From: Aldehydirespirator sp965203635
Lineage (GTDB): Bacteria > Actinomycetota > Acidimicrobiia > Acidimicrobiales > Aldehydirespiratoraceae
Direction: 5' to 3'
Length of the DNA stretch: 64,000 bases
NCBI GenBank assembly: GCA_965203635.1
Contig: OZ241903.1
Coordinates: 2,728,001-2,792,000, forward strand
The first letter of the stretch is position 1. Every line of letters begins with the position of its first letter. Under the pieces are notes generated by a model that saw only the letters and a program-made list of their open reading frames with translations, did not search any database and was not told the origin of the DNA. Positions 59,837 to 64,000 of the stretch are shown piece by piece. The position numbers were made by a program, and so were the translations under genes.

Positions 59837-60525
59837 CAGCTGCCGCCGGAGTCGAACATGCCCGGACCGGTGTCGGGCGGTTCGATGACCACATGCTCGT
59901 AGGTAAACCAGAACTGGCCGTCGGTGCGCGCGTAGTTGGGGACGTCCTCCCAGGCCTTGGCGGCGAGCGGGTGCTCACTGGCGCTCGCCTGGTGATCACG
60001 GCTCGGGTACCAAAGCTCGATGAACGCATCGACGGTGCGCTCGATGGGAGCGCTCACCGTCTCGCGAACCCGCGACACGACATAGCCGGAGCTCCCCGGG
60101 ATCGCCGATGAGATCGGTGCATGCACCGTCTTCCAGTAGTCGAAGAACCCCTCAATGGTGAAGTCCTCCCGCTTGGCAGCCGTCCCGAACAGGTTGAGTC
60201 GCGAGTGCTCCCCAGACCGCCGACGATCAACCGGCGCCAGAAACACGATCTCCTCAACCAGCCAACTAGACACCATCGCCTCCACCGAGCCGGTCAGCTG
60301 ACCAAGAACCGACCCCGCATCAGCAGAATCCTCAATCCAAGCCTGCACCACAGCAACGGTCTCCGCAGGCCCCGTCAGCGACTCGTCCAGACTGCTGACC
60401 GTCAACCCCACAAGCCCCGCAGCCCCGCCAGCACCCTCAACCAGCCGCCCCACCGCATCGTCCCGCTCCCCCGCCGTAACGGCGTGATCAGCATCAAGCA
60501 ACACCACGAACTTCTGCACACCCAT
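59836..60525 (-). CDS. EthD-domain protein (ferredoxin-like fold)
   Basis: A 229-residue protein with a C-terminal EthD/dimeric alpha-beta barrel region: FTIEGFFDYWKTVHAPI, SSGYVVSRVRETVSAP, and the aromatic-rich end QFWFTYEHVVIE. The N-terminal half is a related, weaker copy (KFVVLLDADHAVTAGE). EthD proteins are associated with degradation of ethers and other organics, usually as small helper or isomerase-like proteins. It begins the three-gene operon with the aminotransferase and SDR. Confidence 0.75.
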   Translation of the reverse strand: MGVQKFVVLLDADHAVTAGERDDAVGRLVEGAGGAAGLVGLTVSSLDESLTGPAETVAVVQAWIEDSADAGSVLGQLTGSVEAMVSSWLVEEIVFLAPVDRRRSGEHSRLNLFGTAAKREDFTIEGFFDYWKTVHAPISSAIPGSSGYVVSRVRETVSAPIERTVDAFIELWYPSRDHQASASEHPLAAKAWEDVPNYARTDGQFWFTYEHVVIEPPDTGPGMFDSGGS

Positions 60526-60641
60526 TCCTCTTCCCCCTGGTCAACCCAACGGCCCAGCCCGACCCTCCCGCCGACAATAGACCTACCCAATCCCGGCGGC
60601 CCATCCCAGCCAGATTCCGACCCTCGTTTGTTCGCGACTTG

Positions 60642-61016
60642 TCATCGAGCGCACGTGCACCGCGCCGCGGGGCGTGCCGCCTCGGACAGAGCCACCGCGT
60701 CGGGCTCGTACTCGGTCCTCGTCTTGAGCTGAAGCAGCCGGCTCAGGTTCTTCTCGACCTCTGAGCCGTCCTTGCCGGCCTGCCGTAGCAGTGATAGGGC
60801 CTGGCGGTGATCGGGCCCGGAGGCGCGCTGGCCGATTCGCAGGCCGGTTACGACGTCGGCCGCGTTGATGGCGGCGTGAATGGCGAGGCTGGTTGCGGCG
60901 GTCGACTGTTGGGCATCGAGCGCGGCTCTCGACGCGTCCAGAAACTCCTCGGCTTTGACCAGGTATGCCCTTGCTTCGGCGGCAGTGACCTTACGCGTGG
61001 GAACCTGCCGTGACAC
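60642..61016 (-). CDS. HEPN-domain protein (partner of nucleotidyltransferase)
   Basis: A 124-residue helical HEPN-like protein. Helices include EARAYLVKAEEFLDASRAALDAQQST and SLAIHAAINAADVVTGLRIG, and the end LQLKTRTEYEPDAVALSEA is the K-x-R-x-EY block of this group. The ribonuclease R-x4-6-H motif is not visible, so it may not cut RNA itself. GTG at 61016 shares one base with the nucleotidyltransferase stop (TAGTG). Together they form a nucleotidyltransferase-HEPN toxin-antitoxin pair. Confidence 0.75.
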   Translation of the reverse strand: MSRQVPTRKVTAAEARAYLVKAEEFLDASRAALDAQQSTAATSLAIHAAINAADVVTGLRIGQRASGPDHRQALSLLRQAGKDGSEVEKNLSRLLQLKTRTEYEPDAVALSEAARPAARCTCAR

Positions 61017-61645
61017 TACGACGACCTCGCAGGTGTTCCGCGCAGCTGCTCGATGGTGGCCCCGAACACGGTGACACCGTCGCGAACGACGTCTCGCCAT
61101 ACAACGGCGCGACCGCGAAGCCGTTCTCCGATCTCGTTCTCGGTGATCTCGAGTATCTCGACCGGGTTGCCGGTCAGGCGCTCAGCCTTGCTGTGCCATT
61201 CCTCGAGCGCGCCGCGCCACCCGCCGTCGTCCTCCTCGACAGCCTCCGGCCGCACCACTACCACGTCAATGTCGCTGTCGGCATGCGCGGCGCCGCGCGC
61301 GAACGAACCGAACACAATGACGCTCACCGGCGCCGGATCGAGCGCCGCGGCCGTCCGTCCCATTTCGTCGATCACCGATTCGCGGGCACGGGCAAGCAGA
61401 CTGATCGCCGGAACCGCCACATGGTCGGGCACGAACCTGAACAAGGCCGATGGTGGCACCTCGCGTCGCGTGACAAGACCGAGCGCGACCAGTGACGGCA
61501 GAATCCGTGACGCCTGAGCGACGCTAACTCCCGACAACCGAGCGACGGTTCGCAGATTCAATTCCATTGTCGTCTCGACCAGCACGGCCAGGATCTTGCC
61601 CTGCGCGCCCGGAATCACCGCTTCGACTGGCTGCTTGAAGTCCAC
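61016..61645 (-). CDS. HTH-nucleotidyltransferase (MNT-type antitoxin)
   Basis: A 209-residue fusion. The N-terminal 80 residues form a winged helix (LNLRTVARLSGVSVAQASRILPSLVALGLVTRRE). Residues about 105-200 form a minimal nucleotidyltransferase, with VIVFGSFARGAAHADSDIDVVVV giving the GSxARG and DxD catalytic residues. MNT proteins inactivate HEPN toxins by adenylylation. It is the first gene of the pair. The AT-rich inverted repeat at 61674-61688 upstream is a likely autoregulatory site. Confidence 0.83.
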   Translation of the reverse strand: MDFKQPVEAVIPGAQGKILAVLVETTMELNLRTVARLSGVSVAQASRILPSLVALGLVTRREVPPSALFRFVPDHVAVPAISLLARARESVIDEMGRTAAALDPAPVSVIVFGSFARGAAHADSDIDVVVVRPEAVEEDDGGWRGALEEWHSKAERLTGNPVEILEITENEIGERLRGRAVVWRDVVRDGVTVFGATIEQLRGTPARSS

Positions 61646-61673
61646 GCTCCGACTCTAGCCAACATCGCTCACT

Positions 61674-61695
61674 AATGAAACAATCATTCCATTTC
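61674..61695 (-). promoter_or_regulatory. Operator/promoter of the nucleotidyltransferase-HEPN pair
   Basis: AATGA (61674-61678) and TCATT (61684-61688) form an inverted repeat, and GAAA (61677-61680) pairs with TTTC (61692-61695). The site is about 30 bases before the HTH-nucleotidyltransferase start. Confidence 0.4.
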
Positions 61696-61819
61696 TGAAG
61701 GGTGCCGAGTGCATGCGTAAGCTCTTCGATCAACCGGAGCAAGGAAGTTCATGGCGGGAGGCGGTGTCGCACCCTCGTAGCATCATGTGTGACAGCCCAG
61801 CGACGAAAGGCGGACACGC

Positions 61820-62218
61820 ATGCGGATCACATTGACCAACGTCATCGTCGACGACCAGGCCAAGGCCCTCGCCTTCTACACCGAGGTCCTCGGATTCCAG
61901 AAGCATCACGACGTGCCCGTCGGGGACTACTCGTGGCTCACCGTGGTCTCCCCGGAGCAGCCTGACGGGCCGGAGCTGCTCCTCGAGCCCGCCGCACACC
62001 CGGCCGCCAGGACATCCCGTGACGCCCTCACCGCCGACGGGTTCCCATCAGCACAGTTCACCGTCGACGACGTCCATGCCGAGCACGAACGGCTGCGCGC
62101 CGCCGGCGTCGAGTTCACCCAGGCGCCCACCGACCTCGGCACCGTCGTGATGGCTGTCTTTGATGACACCTGCGGAAACCTGATCCAGATCGTGACCCCA
62201 GCTCCAGAACCTGCATAA
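61820..62218 (+). CDS. VOC-superfamily (glyoxalase/bleomycin resistance-like) protein
   Basis: A 132-residue paired beta-alpha-beta-beta-beta protein. ITLTNVIVDDQAKALAFYTEVLGFQ is the first module start, and VMAVFDDTCGNLIQIVTP the end with the metal-ligand Glu position occupied by Gln (LIQIV). The first ligand position is Asn rather than His, so metal binding is uncertain. Members act on lactoylglutathione, antibiotics or catechols, or have no known activity. Single gene; the preceding bases have a moderate ribosome site (GAAAGG). Confidence 0.85.
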   Translation: MRITLTNVIVDDQAKALAFYTEVLGFQKHHDVPVGDYSWLTVVSPEQPDGPELLLEPAAHPAARTSRDALTADGFPSAQFTVDDVHAEHERLRAAGVEFTQAPTDLGTVVMAVFDDTCGNLIQIVTPAPEPA

Positions 62219-62318
62219 GCCCAAATGAACTGGTTGCATGCGTAAGCCCCGGCTTCCGTCCTAGGCGACCCAACTGGATCCTCGGACTGGCCCTCCGGAT
62301 GCTGGTTGTGGTGAGATT

Positions 62319-62341
62319 TGATGTCTTGATATTGTGATGTC
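62319..62341 (+). promoter_or_regulatory. Direct repeats before the RHH-Doc operon
   Basis: TGATGTC occurs at 62319-62325 and again at 62335-62341, separated by TTGATATTG, ending right at the ATG of the antitoxin. Direct repeats are the usual operator form for ribbon-helix-helix antitoxins. The transcript may be nearly leaderless. Confidence 0.45.
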
Positions 62342-62551
62342 ATGACTAGACAGACGACAGTGCGATTGCCGGAGGACTTGGCGCAGCAGGCCGAGGCGGT
62401 GGCCCGCGTACAGGGCTCGAGCGTCAACCAACTCGTCGTCGACTCGCTACGTGCAGAGATAGAGCGCGTGAGAGCCGATGAGGACTTCACGGCTCGGGCA
62501 AGGCGGCTGATCGAACGAGACCAGGAGTTGCTGGATCGTCTGGCCCAGTGA
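62342..62551 (+). CDS. Ribbon-helix-helix antitoxin
   Basis: A 69-residue protein. RQTTVRLPEDLAQQAEAVARVQGSSVNQLVVDSLRAEIERV is a ribbon-helix-helix fold, and the remaining acidic helix (DEDFTARARRLIERDQELLDRLAQ) would wrap the toxin. It overlaps the Doc-like toxin gene by four bases (ATGA-type). It should repress its own promoter and neutralise Doc. Confidence 0.85.
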   Translation: MTRQTTVRLPEDLAQQAEAVARVQGSSVNQLVVDSLRAEIERVRADEDFTARARRLIERDQELLDRLAQ

Positions 62552-62946
62552 CGAGATACTTGTCCCTCGCTGAGTATCTCTGGCTCTGCGAACAGGTCAC
62601 TGGCATCTCCGCTGACGTGCTCTCCCAGTCCGGCCGCATCGAACTCGCGGACTCTGCGCTCCATGCTCCGATGTCGGGCTTCGGCGACGAGGACTTCTAT
62701 CCCGATCTCATCGACAAGGCGGCCGTGCTGTGCTGGCGGCTAGCTCGCAATCACCCGCTGCCTGACGGCAACAAGCGCGCCGCTTGGGCCTCTCTTGTCA
62801 TGTTCGTCGACCTCAACGGCGGCAGATGGGAGCCCGATCCGCCCGAGGTTGACGATGCCGAACGGACGATGCTTGCGGTTGCTGCAGGCGAGATTGACGA
62901 ACAAGCCCTCGCCGCATGGATACGGCAGCGAGTCGTCTTCCAATGA
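62548..62946 (+). CDS. doc: Doc-type toxin (Fic fold)
   Basis: A 132-residue Fic/Doc family protein. The motif HPLPDGNKRAAWASL (His69 to about Arg77) is the Doc variant HxFx(D/E)GNKR, in which Lys replaces Gly and converts the enzyme into a kinase that phosphorylates EF-Tu in known members. GRIELADSALHAPMSGFG is the flap region. Translation is coupled to the antitoxin. GTG start. The motif Phe is replaced by Leu, a common variant. Confidence 0.88.
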   Translation: MTRYLSLAEYLWLCEQVTGISADVLSQSGRIELADSALHAPMSGFGDEDFYPDLIDKAAVLCWRLARNHPLPDGNKRAAWASLVMFVDLNGGRWEPDPPEVDDAERTMLAVAAGEIDEQALAAWIRQRVVFQ

Positions 62947-63007
62947 CGCTAAGCCCTGCAGCATCGCTACGAACGACTTGGAGGACCGTTGCCGCAGCGT
63001 GGCGACC

Positions 63008-63169
63008 ATGAAGTGGACACGCGACGAGATCGCCAAGCACGCGGACCGACTCGCTGACCGCTTCGAGGACTTCGACCCTGCCGAGACCATGTCAACAGGC
63101 GTTCGTGCGGCGGCCGCCATCTCCGCGGCTAGCGGCCATAATCCCGTATTTCGGAATATGCTTCTCTAA
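63008..63169 (+). CDS. Small protein, possibly truncated antitoxin
   Basis: A 53-codon frame, MKWTRDEIAKHADRLADRFEDFDP followed by an Ala-rich end. The start resembles small HTH antitoxins of actinobacteria (K-T-EE-A--LADRFE-Y-P), but the HTH part is missing. The stop (TAA 63167) is two bases before the GTG of the nucleotidyltransferase gene, so it may be its small partner or a leader. Confidence 0.4.
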   Translation: MKWTRDEIAKHADRLADRFEDFDPAETMSTGVRAAAAISAASGHNPVFRNMLL

Positions 63170-63171
63170 TT

Positions 63172-63789
63172 GTGGAAAGAACTCCGGCGCCGAGTTTGCT
63201 ACCGATCCTGCGGTCACGGCAGCAGGGCGAGTTGCTGGCGCTCCTGCTCGGCGACGCCGAACTTGAAGCCAGTCTGACCGATCTCGCCGCTCTGGTTTCC
63301 GTACCTGTCAGTTCCGTGCATCGCGAGATCGACCGGGCCGAGTCAGCAGGCCTCGTGACCAGCCGCAAGATTGGAAACACCAGGCTCGTGCGGGCCAACA
63401 CTGACAGCCCCTACTACCGCGGACTCGCAGACGTGCTGGTCAAGGCGTTCGGCCCGCCCCGAGTCCTGGCCGCAGCGCTCGCCCCCATCGACAACATCGA
63501 CGCCGCGCACATCTACGGATCCTGGGCGGCACACCTACTCGGTGACGGAGCCGACCGTCCTGTCGGCGACATCGACTTACTTGTACTTGGATCACCCGCC
63601 CGGGACGAGCTGTACGCGGCAGCCTCCGCGGCCGAGCAGCGGTTGGGACGACCCGTGCAAGCCACCGTCCGGCCAGCCGACTGGATCAGCACCGGCACCG
63701 GCAACTTCCACGCCACCGTCACCCAGCGCCCGCTAGTGGAGATCGACCTCAGAACAGCTCGAACCGAGACAGGCCCCCACTCTCGCTGA
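63172..63789 (+). CDS. HTH-nucleotidyltransferase domain protein
   Basis: A 205-residue fusion. Residues about 20-75 form a winged helix (LTDLAALVSVPVSSVHREIDRAESAGLVTSRKIGNTRLV). Residues about 105-200 form a nucleotidyltransferase: AHIYGSWAAHLLGDGADRPVGDIDLLVLG provides the GS and D-x-D residues. It resembles the antitoxin side of MNT-type systems. No HEPN or other toxin frame follows in the window. GTG start, two bases after the preceding small gene. Confidence 0.78.
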   Translation: MERTPAPSLLPILRSRQQGELLALLLGDAELEASLTDLAALVSVPVSSVHREIDRAESAGLVTSRKIGNTRLVRANTDSPYYRGLADVLVKAFGPPRVLAAALAPIDNIDAAHIYGSWAAHLLGDGADRPVGDIDLLVLGSPARDELYAAASAAEQRLGRPVQATVRPADWISTGTGNFHATVTQRPLVEIDLRTARTETGPHSR

Positions 63790-63855
63790 TCCTCCTAGCG
63801 CCTTCCGCCGCCGACCGTGCAGCACTCTCCAACCGAAGTCGCCATACTGGCGACG

Positions 63856-64000
63856 TGAGCGAGGTCGGCTCATCGATACGCCAACGGCGTCGACGAAACC
63901 TGGTCATCGGTGCCGCTGTGATGGTCGCCGTGCTCGTGATCGTAGGGATCGGGGCCGGCATCCTGCTGCGTTCGGACGAGCAGCCGGATGCGGCGCTCGA
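63856..64000 (+). CDS. Membrane protein, N-terminal part (partial)
   Basis: Open frame from GTG 63856 running off the window. The N-terminus is basic (SIRQRRRR), followed by a single hydrophobic segment LVIGAAVMVAVLVIVGIGAGILL and then an acidic start of an extracellular part (RSDEQPDAAL). It looks like a membrane-anchored or secreted protein. Family unknown. Confidence 0.5.

Overview
This is a 64 kb piece of a high-GC actinobacterial chromosome. GTG and TTG starts are common, lipoproteins carry acidic Pro/Glu-rich linkers, and there are many ATGA/GTGA overlaps, short-chain dehydrogenases, a P450 and PaaK-like ligases. The gene content would fit an Acidimicrobiia-like or other environmental actinobacterium, but this is inference from gene style only. 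No rRNA, tRNA, CRISPR array or intact insertion sequence was seen.

Bases 1-4,940 hold the 3' end of katG, a short-chain dehydrogenase, a DenD-like epimerase, a small two-gene HTH operon, a fragment of a trimethylamine-methyltransferase (MttB) family gene and a D-xylonate dehydratase-like IlvD/Edd protein. Bases 4,966-30,122 form a tryptophan/kynurenine catabolic island. Tryptophan 2,3-dioxygenase, a candidate kynurenine formamidase, kynurenine 3-monooxygenase, kynureninase and 3-hydroxyanthranilate 3,4-dioxygenase make an almost complete route. They lie among two complete branched-chain-type (Liv) ABC importers, an aldehyde dehydrogenase, a DapA-like aldolase, a LysR and a MarR regulator, and a second operon with a hexapeptide-repeat protein, a PaaK-like ligase, a thiolase, a natural LivM-LivG fusion and an amidase. 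The palindrome GAATCTAGAT lies in front of both left-hand operons, which suggests one shared regulator.

Bases 30,367-33,140 carry a P450, an orphan Phd-type antitoxin and an alpha/beta hydrolase. Bases 33,343-43,652 are a probable defence cassette: an SNF2 helicase with a C-terminal nuclease-like domain, a DUF1156-type DNA methylase, a DUF499-type ATPase and a membrane protein with coiled coil. It is followed by a translationally coupled pair of uncharacterised genes. Base composition becomes visibly more AT-rich from about 42.4 to 45.3 kb, consistent with transfer. Bases 45.5-53 kb are accessory: a frameshifted gene, a tiny Lys-rich repeat protein, a tyrosine phosphatase/ADP-ribosylglycohydrolase operon, a Cys-rich protein, a decayed AbiE-type toxin-antitoxin locus, two coupled unknowns, a Cu/Zn superoxide dismutase lipoprotein and a truncated antitoxin.

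The clearest unexpected feature is at 54,580-55,128. An AhpD-like peroxidase gene is split by an in-frame TGA exactly at the second cysteine of its E-x11-C-x2-C-x3-H motif. The TGA is followed 11 nt later by a perfect GC hairpin with a GGUCU loop, matching the layout of the E. coli fdhF SECIS. This is read as a selenoprotein (CHYU), which implies a selenocysteine-decoding host. The right end (55.1-64 kb) has a MOSC protein, adenosine deaminase-like and PIG-L enzymes, an EthD/aminotransferase/SDR operon, then a run of toxin-antitoxin loci (nucleotidyltransferase-HEPN, RHH-Doc, and another HTH-nucleotidyltransferase).

A 49-bp imperfect palindrome occurs three times (284-332, 26,212-26,260, 56,807-56,855) with identical length and strongly conserved ends. 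It is not explained by any gene.
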